The notes: a model not told the origin generated them from the sequence alone. A stretch of 64,000 nucleotides of DNA from UBA6168 sp041163745 (GCA_041163745.1 JBEAQU010000078.1:124001-188000), one strand, 5' to 3'. Positions 1-9,636 are shown, counted from the stretch's first letter. A program made the numbers and translations.

Positions 1-1338
1 CGAATTGAGGGAGACATTTCCGCTGAAGGTACACCCGTCGATGGTCACGATGGCCTTGAAACCACAGTTCATGGCCCCGCCCAGGTTGGTGGTGGTGTTT
101 TCCTCGTACTGGCAGTCCTGGAGGATATAGCTACCGGCCCCATAGCAGGTATGTGCGCCACCCCAGCCGCCGGAGGTGCCGCCCCGGAAGGTGCACCCTT
201 GATAGACCACCTGGTCTCCATCGGTATCATTGCGGATCTGTCCGCCGGAACCGGTGGCCGTATTCCCTTCGAAAACACAATTCTGCAGGGTATAGCTTCC
301 GTTCCGATTACGGAATGCGCCGCCGATACCCCCGCTGGTGCTGTTTTCCCGGAAGATACAGCTGCTGAGGACGAAATTGGAGGGATCGCTGCCCGGCACA
401 TCGGTCGCATCGTAATAGACGGCGCCGGAGTTGACGGCGACGTTGCCCTGGAACAGGCAATCTGTCAGCTGTACGTTCGTTCCGTTGAAATTGTAGAAAG
501 CGGCACCAGCCCCGTCCACGTTGACATTGAAGGTGAACTGACAAGCGTCCACGGTCACGTTGTCAGAGCCCAACACGTACAAGGTGCCCCGAGTCGACTG
601 GTTGTCGTCAAAGGTACACCCTTCCACCGTCACATTCGCGGAATAATTGACCAGGATGCCTGCGCTCTGGGAAGTGGCGTAATTCTGTCTGAAAGTACAG
701 TCGGCGACAGTAGAACCGGCCGCACCGCCGTTGAGCATCATACAGGCACCCGAGCGGCCGAAATTGTTGTAGAACTCACAGTTCCGTACGTCTACCGGCT
801 GCAGGGCGTATATGCCCCCGCCACTTCGAAAATTCCCGGCCACCGTCGAGACATTGCTGGTGTGCCCCCCGATGATGTGGAATCCGTCGATTCGGACCAA
901 CCCGCCCGCCAGACTGTCCACATAGATCACGTGCTGTACGTTGTCACTTTTGTTGGCGGAAAAATTCTCCGCCAGGTCATCCCCGTTGATATCACCGCTG
1001 AGGATGGTGGGATTGGCGGCCGGATTCCGTTGGTCGACGCTGGTCTCGTTACCCGTGAACCCGCCATACAGGCTGACGGGTTGCGATACGAGAAAAGTGG
1101 CGGAGGAATCGGCTCCGACATCTCCGGGTTTGTAGGTGCCGGCGGCCACCCATATTTCACCCCCTGTCGTATTGGCGAGCGCCACGGCAAGATCGGCATA
1201 GGCATGTTGCCAGGAACTGCCGTCATTGTTACCGGTCGCTCCGGCGCGGACAAAGGTTTGTGCGGAAAGATCGGCCGGGCTGCCGATGGTCATCCATAAC
1301 AGCCCTGAGACCAGGATGCGGTAATTGATTTTCTGCAT
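1..1338 (-). CDS. Secreted right-handed beta-helix protein, partial (C-terminus off window)
   Basis: Reading the minus strand from an ATG at 1338 gives 446 open codons running off the left edge. The N-terminus (MQKINYRILVSGLLWM, then ADLSAQ) is a signal peptide, followed by the FVRAGATGNNDGSSWQHAY block typical of Bacteroidota proteins that begin a parallel beta-helix (choice-of-anchor Q / polymorphic-outer-membrane-protein style). From about residue 170 there are repeated rungs of the form V-x-x-C-x-F-x-x-N, such as VRNCEFYNN, VADCTFRQN, VEGCTFDDN, LSSCIFREN, LQNCVFEGN and IDGCTFSGN. Such proteins are usually large and surface-exposed, and often carry a T9SS C-terminal domain, but that end is outside the window. 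Substrate or adhesive function cannot be told. A long open frame on the opposite strand here is a shadow of this gene. Confidence 0.8.
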   Translation of the reverse strand, partial: MQKINYRILVSGLLWMTIGSPADLSAQTFVRAGATGNNDGSSWQHAYADLAVALANTTGGEIWVAAGTYKPGDVGADSSATFLVSQPVSLYGGFTGNETSVDQRNPAANPTILSGDINGDDLAENFSANKSDNVQHVIYVDSLAGGLVRIDGFHIIGGHTSNVSTVAGNFRSGGGIYALQPVDVRNCEFYNNFGRSGACMMLNGGAAGSTVADCTFRQNYATSQSAGILVNYSANVTVEGCTFDDNQSTRGTLYVLGSDNVTVDACQFTFNVNVDGAGAAFYNFNGTNVQLTDCLFQGNVAVNSGAVYYDATDVPGSDPSNFVLSSCIFRENSTSGGIGGAFRNRNGSYTLQNCVFEGNTATGSGGQIRNDTDGDQVVYQGCTFRGGTSGGWGGAHTCYGAGSYILQDCQYEENTTTNLGGAMNCGFKAIVTIDGCTFSGNVSLNS

Positions 1339-1474
1339 GTCGGTTGGTGTTGTCCATTTTGCAGAAATGTAAGCATATTTCTTCAAATCCAACAAACAAA
1401 GAATTTTTCACCTTTGCAATTTCGACCAACCAACGATATTTCCGGTATATACCACCAATTACCATATATAAAAA

Positions 1475-1510
1475 GCGCCCGGTGACACCATAAAGGCATC
1501 ACCGGGCGTT
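1475..1510 (-). terminator. Rho-independent terminator after rpsA
   Basis: CGCCCGGTGA (1476-1485) pairs perfectly with TCACCGGGCG (1499-1508). On the minus strand the stem is followed at once by a T-run (TTTTTATATA). It lies about 40 bp beyond the rpsA stop and before the start of the beta-helix gene, so it should end the rpsA transcript. Confidence 0.85.
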
Positions 1511-1547
1511 GTTTCACAGCTACACCGGCCCAAGGCCAGGCAACGCG

Positions 1548-3560
1548 TCACTCGGTAGGTTGGTCCTCACTGTTCTCGGAAAATTGTTCCTTGATCTGGC
1601 TGAATACATCGAGATCGCCCAAGGTGGACCGCTCGATGGTCGTCTGCTGTTTCTTGACAATCTGCGTGACTTCCTCCCGCTCCTTGTCTTTTTCCTTTTT
1701 CACCAGGTCGTCTGCCTCCCGACGTACATCATCGAGATAACGGGTGTGGGACAACAGCAGCCGCTTGTCATCGCGGTTGAACTCAATCACCTTGAAAATG
1801 AGTATGTCATCCACCTCTGCAACGGTGTTGTCCTCCTTTTTCAAGTGCTTGATGGGAGCGAAAGCCTCCAGGCCGTGCGGCAGCTGTACGATGGCTCCGC
1901 GGTCATCCCGGCGCACAACCGTGCCTTCGTGGTAGGATCCGACCGGAAAAACGTTTTCGAAAGTATCCCACGGATTCTCCTCCACCTGCTTATGACCAAG
2001 CGAGAGCTTGCGGTTATCGCGGTCGACCTCCAGGATCACCGCGTCGATTTCCGCTCCCACTTTGGTGAATTCGGAAGGATGTGCGTAGCGTTTGATCCAG
2101 GACAGGTCGGAAATATGAATCATACCGCCGATGCCGTCCTCCAGCTCGATGAACACCCCATATTGGGTGAGATTCTTGACTTTGACGGTATGACGGCTGC
2201 CCACCGGATAACGCTGTTCGATTTCTTCCCAGGGATCCTTGGTGAGTTGCTTGATGCTCAGTGACATCTTGCGGTCTTCGCGGTCGATGGTAACGACCTT
2301 CGCCTCCAGTTCGGCGCCCATCTTGAAGTAATCCTTCGCGTTGATCTGCTGATTGCCCCAGGACACTTCGGAGACGTGGATCAATCCTTCCACGCCGGGC
2401 ATCACTTCCAGGAAGGCACCATAATCCTCCACGTTGACGACCTTGCCCTTGACAACATCGCCTTCGTGAATCTTTTCGCCGAGGATTTCCCAAGGATGCG
2501 GCTGCAATTGCTTCAGGCCAAGGGAAATACGCTTCTTGTTCTCGTCGAAGTCCAGCACGACGACATTGATTTTCTGGTTGATGGACAGCACCTCGCTGGG
2601 ATGGTTGATCCGTCCCCAGGAGATATCCGTGATGTAGAGCAGGCCGTCGACCCCGCCCAGGTCCAGAAAAGCACCGAAATCGGTGATGTTCTTGACGAGA
2701 CCTTCGAGTACCTGACCTTTTTCGAGCTTGGCGATGATGGCCTCGCGCTGTTCGGCCAGATCGCTCTCGATGAGCGCTTTGTGGGATACCACCGCGTTCT
2801 TGATCTGCTCGTTGATCTTGACCACCTTGAACTCCATCTGCTTGCCGACGAACTGATCGTAATCGAGGATAGGCTTGATGTCGATCTGGGATCCGGGCAG
2901 GAAGGTCTCCAATCCGCTGCAGTCCACAATCAGACCGCCTTTCGTCTTGCTGACGACCGTACCCTTGATGACCGTGCCGTTCTCATAGGAGTCCTTGATG
3001 GATTCCCAGGCGCGCAGCAGCTTGGCTTTTCTGCGGGACAACACCAGCTGGCCTTTATCGTCTTCCTGCTTCTCCACATAGACATCCACCCGGTCCCCCA
3101 CCTGGAGGTCCGGAAGGTCACGGAAATCTCCCAGGGAGACGATACCGTCCGACTTGTAGTTGAGGTCCAGCACGACATCACCGTTGTTGATGGCGGATAC
3201 CGTCGCTGTCACAATCTCGTTTTCCAGCAGCGAGGTGAGGGTATCGTCGTACTTTTCCAACAAAGCCGCCCGTTCCTCCTTGCTGTATGCCTGGCCGTGC
3301 TTGTTGGTGACATCCCAGTTGAAATCGCCTGATGGCCCCTGAAGGTCGATAAGCTCGTCGATGGACACTTCCTCGCGCTCCGATTCCTCCTCTTCCTTGG
3401 TCAGGCGGATGGGCAGGTCGTCTTCCCCATCCTCTTCGGCGAACACTTCGTCCGTTACCGAATCCTCGGTGTCCGTTTCTTCGGTCACCTCCTCCACGAA
3501 CTCCTCCGCACTCGGCTCGAGGTGTTCCGCTTCTTCGTTGAGATCTTTTTCTTCTTGCAT
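1548..3560 (-). CDS. rpsA: 30S ribosomal protein S1
   Basis: 670 residues. An acidic Glu/Asp-rich N-terminal arm (about residues 1-75) precedes six S1/OB-type RNA-binding repeats. Repeats 3-6 are the clearest, each starting around G-x-V-x-x-x-x-x-G-A/V-F-I/L (for example VKNITDFGAFLDLGGVDGLL, VVNVEDYGAFLEV, VKNLTQYGVFIEL), with ISLGLKQ / LSLSIKQ / LSLGHKQ linkers. The C-terminus is charged. The protein helps the 30S subunit bind mRNA, which matters in a phylum that mostly lacks Shine-Dalgarno sites; none is visible here either. The acidic extension is common in Bacteroidota S1. Transcribed alone: own promoter at 3796-3826 and terminator at 1475-1510, giving a leader of roughly 230 nt. Confidence 0.97.
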   Translation of the reverse strand: MQEEKDLNEEAEHLEPSAEEFVEEVTEETDTEDSVTDEVFAEEDGEDDLPIRLTKEEEESEREEVSIDELIDLQGPSGDFNWDVTNKHGQAYSKEERAALLEKYDDTLTSLLENEIVTATVSAINNGDVVLDLNYKSDGIVSLGDFRDLPDLQVGDRVDVYVEKQEDDKGQLVLSRRKAKLLRAWESIKDSYENGTVIKGTVVSKTKGGLIVDCSGLETFLPGSQIDIKPILDYDQFVGKQMEFKVVKINEQIKNAVVSHKALIESDLAEQREAIIAKLEKGQVLEGLVKNITDFGAFLDLGGVDGLLYITDISWGRINHPSEVLSINQKINVVVLDFDENKKRISLGLKQLQPHPWEILGEKIHEGDVVKGKVVNVEDYGAFLEVMPGVEGLIHVSEVSWGNQQINAKDYFKMGAELEAKVVTIDREDRKMSLSIKQLTKDPWEEIEQRYPVGSRHTVKVKNLTQYGVFIELEDGIGGMIHISDLSWIKRYAHPSEFTKVGAEIDAVILEVDRDNRKLSLGHKQVEENPWDTFENVFPVGSYHEGTVVRRDDRGAIVQLPHGLEAFAPIKHLKKEDNTVAEVDDILIFKVIEFNRDDKRLLLSHTRYLDDVRREADDLVKKEKDKEREEVTQIVKKQQTTIERSTLGDLDVFSQIKEQFSENSEDQPTE

Positions 3561-3795
3561 TGACAGAATGCTTTTGATGATGAAACAATCGGAAGCTTTG
3601 CCCGGCGGAAACTTACCCTTTCCACCCGCAATCTCCCGGATGCCAGCCGTTGTCCGGAGCCCGGCGGCATACAGCCGCGGTCATTCCTGGCAAGAGACCG
3701 TTCCGGACAGCGTACCCGCTGCAACCCGGCGGCGGCACGGAACGTTCCCGATGGCAACTTTCCGCACGGAACCGCAGGCATTCGCTTGGGCGGCG

Positions 3796-3826
3796 CAAAA
3801 GTACGGGTTAGGATACGGTTATCAAA
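3796..3826 (-). promoter_or_regulatory. Bacteroidota-type promoter for rpsA
   Basis: On the minus strand TTTG (3826-3823), 19 nt, then TACTTTTG (3803-3796) match the Bacteroidota primary sigma consensus TTTG-N19-TAnnTTTG. Predicted start near 3792 leaves a leader of about 232 nt before rpsA. The leader contains an 8-bp inverted repeat, TGTCCGGA (3651-3658) with TCCGGACA (3712-3719). Confidence 0.75.
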
Positions 3827-3929
3827 ACCTTGAGCCAAAAATATTGGTCTGTGGACCGGCAAGGACTTCCTTCCGAAATCGACACGCGAAAAAACATTGT
3901 TACAAAGCGGTCAGTTCGGGCTCTTCGAG

Positions 3930-6900
3930 TCAGAAAACAGCCCCGACCTGGGCTCGGCCGACGTGGATGACACGGGCCGTGCCGGTCTTCCGGCCTTCGT
4001 ATGTCACACTGGCCCTGATGTTGCGGGTCAGTTGCCGGTCGAGGGAAATGTTCCAGATATAATTGCCGCCGTGCTGCAGCCCTTGCAACATGGCGAAGCC
4101 GACCGGCGTGTTCACAGGTCCGTCATAGCGTACCTTGACGAAGGACAGGTCTGTCCGCAAGCTGGTGATGGTGCTCCTGTTCAGTATCAGCTCCCATTTG
4201 AGGTCCTGCAATCTAAGCTGCTCCCCCATGGTTCCTTCCCGGTTGACGGCCTGTTTCCACCGCCAGGCGAGACTGGTACGGATGGCCGAAGAAGGTTGCA
4301 GCGTCAGTTGCGGGGTTGCCGTGCGGGATTGTATGCGGTACCGCCGGTTGGCGAACTGTTCGGAATCCTGTTCGTCGGAAGCCAGTGTTCCGACGACCTG
4401 CAGGCTGAACACCGACAACAGGTTCCAACGCAGGCGGATCGACTGCTCCTGCGCGCTCCGGCTTTCGAACCCGTTGGTCTGCAGCATTTTGCTCCGGTTG
4501 TCCGCCCGCGAGTACTGGCTGTCGAAAGTGGGGTGGGAACGATTGAAAAACACATTGTTGTGGATATTGGAGCGGATGGCGACCAAGGCGGTATCCGCAA
4601 TGTCCAGCTGGAAAGGATTCCAGGCGCTGACACTTGGCTGTTGGAGCACTTTCCGGTTGACCAGCAAGGAGCTTTGGGTGGAAAACCTGCCCAGCAACTT
4701 CCTGATTCCGGTGGCATTGTGCCAACGAACCCGCGGTTCGAGCCGCAGGCTTTGGTTGAAGGTGACGTTGTTGGTCCGGATGAACTCATCGGTGAACACG
4801 GTGACCCGAACCGCGTTGGCCAGGTCGGGGAAGGGGGCGGTATCGACTTCGTCGAATTGTACCTTGCCGTCGCCGTTCCGGTCCACCCATTGATGGGTTC
4901 CTTCCCCTGCCGGCACCTGCAGGTAGATGAATTCGACCTTTCTTTCCTGGCCGGAGCCGATTTCGTAGCTGGTCGCCCCCTGGACCAGGCCTTTGAAAAG
5001 GGTGAGCATATAATCCAGGCGTCCGAGATAGGTGGTGGCGGGTGTCAGGTTGGTGAGGCTGGAATCGCGGATGGCAAGCTGACGCCAGGTCATGTTCCAA
5101 CTGAGCCGGGAATGACGGTATTCCTGCCATGCGCCGTTGACATTCAGTTCGTCCGCAATGGTGCTCAGGCGAAAGGCACCGCCCTGCGGCAAGTAATCCT
5201 GCCGACGTTGGTAGCCGGCCTGCAGGGAGGGCCCGTTCCGCCCGCTGCGGGAGAAGGCCAACCGGACCAGGTCGTAATGGAAACTGGAAGGCAGCAGGGT
5301 GTCTGCCGATGACAGCGCGGGCGGACGGCGCCGGTTTTTTTCGCGCTCCGCAGAAAATCCGGCCTGCCAGACCGGCACCTGCAGACTATCGCGCGTCAAT
5401 GGGATCGTCAGGGCCAGCCGGGGACGGGAAAATGTGCTCTGCTCTAGCGCACCAGCGGTGGTCAACCGGTCGTCCTGCCATTGAATGGCATATCCGTTCT
5501 TCCGGTACACGTACTGGCTGCGGTGTCGCCAGCCGGTATACAGGTCGTCCCGCAGGAAACTGCCGGCACGATAGGAAAGCGTTCCCCAGCCGGGCGTCTG
5601 CAATGACAGCTCGCCTTGCAGGAGTTGTTCCCAGGTTTCGCGACGGCCTATCGCCACGTCGTTTGCCCCTCGGTTCAGGTTCCAGTCCCGGGTGAATTCC
5701 GCCGCACGATAGGGATTGAGCTCCCGGAATTGCCGTTGGACGAATTCGTAGTCCAGTTTCGTTTCCAATTGCCAACCGGACCGGCCGCTGGTGTCCGTTG
5801 TGACAGGTAGCCAGGCATGCCGGAAACCGGCGGTGGCGGCCACTCCGATGTTGTCTCCGTCATCCCGGCCGGACAAGCGGTTGGGATCTGTCCGACTCAT
5901 GGCCAGTTCCGCCCGGACGGCGGATCGGGAACCGGGCGACCAGGCGCCACCGGCGGTATACAGCTGTTGTTGTCCGGGGGGAACCAGGCGGCGAACCGGC
6001 GCGTGCGTACCTTGCCGGAGCCCGGTCTGTGCATCCGGCGCCACCCATCGGTATACCCGGCCGTTTGCCTGGACGGACGGATCCGGCAGGTAGTCCCCGT
6101 TGCCGGGGCCGACATAACTGAACACCGCCGAATATCGGGCCTCTTCCGGATTCAGGCTGTACAACAGGATGCCTTCGTAAGGGATGCCGTCCACCAAGGT
6201 GTCCTGTTGCGCATACAGGACGCGGAAGGCGCTGTAAGTGGTCACGGTGTCTATGCTGCTGGTGAGGGACAGCAGCGAACTGTCTCCGGCGGCCGCCAGG
6301 GTTTCCCGCTCGGCCGCGGAGAACTCGTCATCGACGGGCTGCCGGCCGTCCTGTTCGGAATATGTGTTGAAATACCACTGGAAGCTTTCCCCCCGGTAAA
6401 GGGTCTGCAAGGCGTATAAGGACCGGATGTACTGCTGCACACTATAATCGAATTCTACCACCACCCTGCTGTCCTTGGTTATCAGCCGCCGGTTCGTGAA
6501 TGTCAGTTGACCGGCATTGTAGTCTATCGTGTAATCGGCATCCTGCCCGCGGACCATCTGCCGGCCATCCAGGAACACCTTTTCCGTCCCTGCCAGGATG
6601 ATGATGAAACGCTCCCCCTCCGCCCCCTCCAGTCTGTACGGTCCTTGGTTACCCTCCTGCGCAACAAGTGTGTTGCGGGCGAAACGCCCTCTTGCAATGG
6701 CCGCACTGGCTTTCGTCTCCAGCACCGGACCACCCGCCGGGCCCCTCGAACGGTCGGCCACCGGCCAGCGCCGGGTGACGGTCGCACCCTGCAACTTCTT
6801 GAAGTAGTTCATGAAATAGCCCTCCGGACGGGTCAGCTCATAATCACCGGCCACCAGTTTCGTCCCGCCTTTTGCTACCTGTACGAACACTTTGTCGAAC

Positions 6901-7493
6901 TCGCGGAGCTGCTGTGTGTTGCCCTCCGGCTGCAAAGGAATGTTATTGTCCGTCATGGCAGCCTGTATGTCCAGGTCTCCCAACTTACCGGCCATCTGTA
7001 GGTTGAACTGGCTGTTAAGGACCAGATTCTGGTTGTTGCCGAAGGAAAGGCCCCGGGTATAGTTCCCGTTGTAATCCAGGCCCTGCTGCGGCAACAAAGG
7101 CTTGTCCTGCGGATCCCGGGCGAACGGGTCGAACGGAATCCCGACCAACCGGTCTCCCGCCCGAAGACGCAAGACGGAGGTGTCCACCCGGAAGACTGCT
7201 TCCCGCAGGTCGAACGGCAATACCCGGTACTGCAGCAGCACTTGCGCGGTGGCAGGCAGGATGCGGGCCGTATCCATCGTGATCAGATTCCCGCGGACAC
7301 GATAGTGCGAGGGATCCACAGGCATCTGCGTCATCGGATGCAACAACCGAACGGTGGCCGGCGCCACCGATTGCGTATCCACCAACTGGGCGGCTGCCTG
7401 CACAGGTATCAACCTGCTCCGCAGATTGCTGTACTGTGCCGTCGACAAAACGGGCACCAGCAACCAAAGAAACATGTGGATTGTCCTGTTCAT
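3930..7493 (-). CDS. Large SprA-like outer-membrane protein, uncharacterised
   Basis: 1187 residues from the ATG at 7493, chosen because it begins a clean signal peptide (MNRTIHMFLWLLVPVLSTAQ); the frame stays open 28 codons further upstream without a signal. Blocks I remember from a Bacteroidota family related to SprA/Sov are visible: NGNYTRGLSFGNNQ, a run around NNIPLQPEGNTQQLREFDKV, the GDYELTRPEGYF segment, and VFLDGRQMVRGQDADYTIDY. The second half is rich in alternating aromatic/polar strands (such as WQLETKLDYEFVQRQF), as expected of a beta-barrel. SprA itself is about twice as long, so this is not the T9SS translocon proper. Tandem upstream of rpsA but separated from it by the rpsA promoter. 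Function unknown; envelope localisation is inferred. Confidence 0.7.
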   Translation of the reverse strand: MNRTIHMFLWLLVPVLSTAQYSNLRSRLIPVQAAAQLVDTQSVAPATVRLLHPMTQMPVDPSHYRVRGNLITMDTARILPATAQVLLQYRVLPFDLREAVFRVDTSVLRLRAGDRLVGIPFDPFARDPQDKPLLPQQGLDYNGNYTRGLSFGNNQNLVLNSQFNLQMAGKLGDLDIQAAMTDNNIPLQPEGNTQQLREFDKVFVQVAKGGTKLVAGDYELTRPEGYFMNYFKKLQGATVTRRWPVADRSRGPAGGPVLETKASAAIARGRFARNTLVAQEGNQGPYRLEGAEGERFIIILAGTEKVFLDGRQMVRGQDADYTIDYNAGQLTFTNRRLITKDSRVVVEFDYSVQQYIRSLYALQTLYRGESFQWYFNTYSEQDGRQPVDDEFSAAERETLAAAGDSSLLSLTSSIDTVTTYSAFRVLYAQQDTLVDGIPYEGILLYSLNPEEARYSAVFSYVGPGNGDYLPDPSVQANGRVYRWVAPDAQTGLRQGTHAPVRRLVPPGQQQLYTAGGAWSPGSRSAVRAELAMSRTDPNRLSGRDDGDNIGVAATAGFRHAWLPVTTDTSGRSGWQLETKLDYEFVQRQFRELNPYRAAEFTRDWNLNRGANDVAIGRRETWEQLLQGELSLQTPGWGTLSYRAGSFLRDDLYTGWRHRSQYVYRKNGYAIQWQDDRLTTAGALEQSTFSRPRLALTIPLTRDSLQVPVWQAGFSAEREKNRRRPPALSSADTLLPSSFHYDLVRLAFSRSGRNGPSLQAGYQRRQDYLPQGGAFRLSTIADELNVNGAWQEYRHSRLSWNMTWRQLAIRDSSLTNLTPATTYLGRLDYMLTLFKGLVQGATSYEIGSGQERKVEFIYLQVPAGEGTHQWVDRNGDGKVQFDEVDTAPFPDLANAVRVTVFTDEFIRTNNVTFNQSLRLEPRVRWHNATGIRKLLGRFSTQSSLLVNRKVLQQPSVSAWNPFQLDIADTALVAIRSNIHNNVFFNRSHPTFDSQYSRADNRSKMLQTNGFESRSAQEQSIRLRWNLLSVFSLQVVGTLASDEQDSEQFANRRYRIQSRTATPQLTLQPSSAIRTSLAWRWKQAVNREGTMGEQLRLQDLKWELILNRSTITSLRTDLSFVKVRYDGPVNTPVGFAMLQGLQHGGNYIWNISLDRQLTRNIRASVTYEGRKTGTARVIHVGRAQVGAVF

Positions 7494-7724
7494 CCAACCT
7501 GGTGGTTTGGCCGGCCGCTCACCGCCCGGTACGATATGGGAAGGTCGCCCGACTCTTCGGGATGTAACGCAAAACATTCGCGGTTGGTACCAGGAAACGT
7601 TTGATTAACGGTCAGCGATGGCGGGTGTCCGGCTTACAGGCACCGGAAGGTTCGGGGCCGCCGGCTTTCGGCATCAGGGGCCCGGTCATCCGGTGGAACC
7701 CGGAATACCCTGCGGGCAGGCAGC

Positions 7725-9617
7725 TCAATAGGCCCTTTCGTCCCGCTTGTCCATAAAATTGAGGAAGGAACGGTTGACGACCTTGTTGCCTCCCGGAGTC
7801 GGATATTCGCCGGAAAAATACCAGTCGCCCTGATGTTGCGGACAAGCCGCGTGCAGTCCTTCCAAGGTCTGGAAGATGACCTCCACCTCGATGGACAGGC
7901 CTTCCGGAGTGACGATCTCCGCAATCTTGCGCGAGATTTCCTCGGTGCTGAAGTAATCGTACAAGACCTTGACTTCGTTGCGGATCCGCTCCACCGGCAA
8001 AGCCAGCTGGGCCTTGCACCGCTCGTACGTCTCTTCCAACAAGTGCTCTTTGCCGTGCTCCTGCAACAGGGCCACCAAAGCCCGAAACGCGACGAAATCC
8101 TTCATCTTGGACATGTCTATCCCGTAGCAGTCGGGGTAGCGGATCTGCGGCGCACTTGACACGATGATGATCTTGCGGGGTTTCAACCGCGCCAGAATTC
8201 TGATGATGCTGTTCTTCAGGGTGGTCCCCCGGACGATGCTGTCATCTATGAGAACCAGGGTATCCACTTCGTTCCGAACAATCCCATATGTGACATCATA
8301 CCCGTGGGACACCATCTCTCCGCGGGAACTGTCATCCGCAATGAAGGTGCGCAGTTTGGCATCCTTGTGCACCAGCTTCTCCACCCGGAGATGCTGTTCC
8401 AGGATCTCGGCGACGGCGTCCGGCGCCGAACTCGGTCCCAGCGACATCAATTGTTCGAGTTTCCGCTCGTTCAGCTTCCTGGTCAATCCCCGGACCAACC
8501 CCAGGAATGCACTTTCCGCTGTGTTCGGCACGTAGGAAAACACCGTGTTTCGGAAATCCCCCCCGATGGCCTGGCCGACGGCCTCCGCAAGCTGCTCCCC
8601 GAGCTGCTTGCGCTCCGTGTAGATGTCCCGGTCATTGCCGCGGGAGAAATAAATGCGCTCGAAGGAACATGCATGCCGGAGCACCGGCTCCCGGACCTGC
8701 AATTCCTGAACAGTCCCATTGCGCTTGATGACGAGCGCATGCCCGGGCCGTATTTCCGAAATCGTGGAATAATGGACGTCGAAGGCCGTCTGAATGGGCG
8801 GCCGCTCCGAGCAGACCACCACCACCTCGTCGTCCGCATAGTAGTAGGCGGGGCGGATACCGGCAGGGTCCCGCATCACGAACGCGTCACCGTGACCGAC
8901 CATCCCGCCGATCGTGTAACCGCCGTCGAACTCCCGGCTGGCCCGGTTCAACACACGCTGCAGATCCAGCTTTTCGAAAATCAACTCATTGATCTCGGCA
9001 TTGGTATATCCGTCCGGTTTGTACCAGGTGTACAGCCGCTGGACTTCGTCATCCAGAAAATGACCTATCTTTTCCAAGACGGTGACCGTGTCCGTCCGCT
9101 CCATCGGATACTGACCGATGCCGACCAATTCGTCGAACAACTCGTCCACATTGGTCAGGTTGAAATTACCCGCCAGCACGAGCGTCCGGTGTATCCAATT
9201 GCTCTTGCGGATGAACGGATGGACGTTCTTCACGCTGTTGCTGCCGTGGGTGCCGTACCGGAGATGGCCCAGCAACAGCTCGGAGACGAAGGGGACATGG
9301 CCTTTCAACCAGTCCGAATCCCGCAGCTTCGCAGAAGACAGCGCCCGGAAATTATCGTAAACCTGTGAAAAGATGGTTTGGATGGAATTGGATCCGTTGC
9401 TGCGTTTCCGGTCGATGATTTTCGTTCCCGGCTGGCAATGCAATTTGATGGTGGTCATTCCTGCGCCGTCCTGCCCCCGGTTGCGCTGCTTTTCCATGAG
9501 CAGATGCAACTTGTGGATGCCGTACAGGGCGGTACCGTACTTCTCCTGGTAATACGACAAGGGTTGCAGCAGGCGCACCAAGGCAATCCCGCATTCGTGT
9601 TTGATAGCGTCACTCAT
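7725..9617 (-). CDS. PurF-family amidophosphoribosyltransferase, long form
   Basis: 630 residues. The N-terminal class II glutamine amidotransferase domain begins MSDAIKHECGIALVRL; Cys9 is the expected nucleophile after removal of an 8-residue propeptide. RNRGQDGAG and LLLGHLRYGTHG follow, then DGGYTIGGMVGHGDAFVMRDPAGIRP. The C-terminal phosphoribosyltransferase half has the PRPP loop VLIDDSIVRGTT. The family makes phosphoribosylamine from PRPP and glutamine, the first purine step. At 630 residues it is longer than standard PurF (about 470-510), with extra sequence both within the glutaminase half and at the C-terminus. Many Bacteroidota carry such a long version besides a regular PurF, so its exact role is less certain. 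It stands alone, divergent from the metal permease gene. Confidence 0.85.
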   Translation of the reverse strand: MSDAIKHECGIALVRLLQPLSYYQEKYGTALYGIHKLHLLMEKQRNRGQDGAGMTTIKLHCQPGTKIIDRKRSNGSNSIQTIFSQVYDNFRALSSAKLRDSDWLKGHVPFVSELLLGHLRYGTHGSNSVKNVHPFIRKSNWIHRTLVLAGNFNLTNVDELFDELVGIGQYPMERTDTVTVLEKIGHFLDDEVQRLYTWYKPDGYTNAEINELIFEKLDLQRVLNRASREFDGGYTIGGMVGHGDAFVMRDPAGIRPAYYYADDEVVVVCSERPPIQTAFDVHYSTISEIRPGHALVIKRNGTVQELQVREPVLRHACSFERIYFSRGNDRDIYTERKQLGEQLAEAVGQAIGGDFRNTVFSYVPNTAESAFLGLVRGLTRKLNERKLEQLMSLGPSSAPDAVAEILEQHLRVEKLVHKDAKLRTFIADDSSRGEMVSHGYDVTYGIVRNEVDTLVLIDDSIVRGTTLKNSIIRILARLKPRKIIIVSSAPQIRYPDCYGIDMSKMKDFVAFRALVALLQEHGKEHLLEETYERCKAQLALPVERIRNEVKVLYDYFSTEEISRKIAEIVTPEGLSIEVEVIFQTLEGLHAACPQHQGDWYFSGEYPTPGGNKVVNRSFLNFMDKRDERAY

Positions 9618-9628
9618 CGTTTCGCAGA

Positions 9629-9636
9629 CAAAATTA
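9629..9636 (-). promoter_or_regulatory. Possible proximal -7 box for the PurF-family gene
   Basis: The minus strand reads TAATTTTG, an exact TAnnTTTG match just upstream of the ATG at 9617. No convincing TTTG lies at the -33 distance. If used, the leader would be under 10 nt. Confidence 0.3.

Noticed and set aside
151..1299. 382-codon open frame on the plus strand at the left edge
   Set aside because: The minus strand encodes a convincing signal peptide and Cys-Phe-Asn beta-helix rungs through the same DNA.
3897..5312. Long open frame of 471 codons on the plus strand
   Set aside because: It lies antisense to the SprA-like gene, whose strand has a signal peptide and family blocks. Long antisense frames are expected in GC-rich coding DNA, and its translation has no ordered fold.
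3930..7493. Naming the large envelope protein sprA
   Set aside because: SprA/Sov is roughly twice this length; shared blocks indicate relation but not identity.
8304..9368. 354-codon plus-strand frame within the PurF-family gene
   Set aside because: Shadow of the amidotransferase; no start context or family resemblance.
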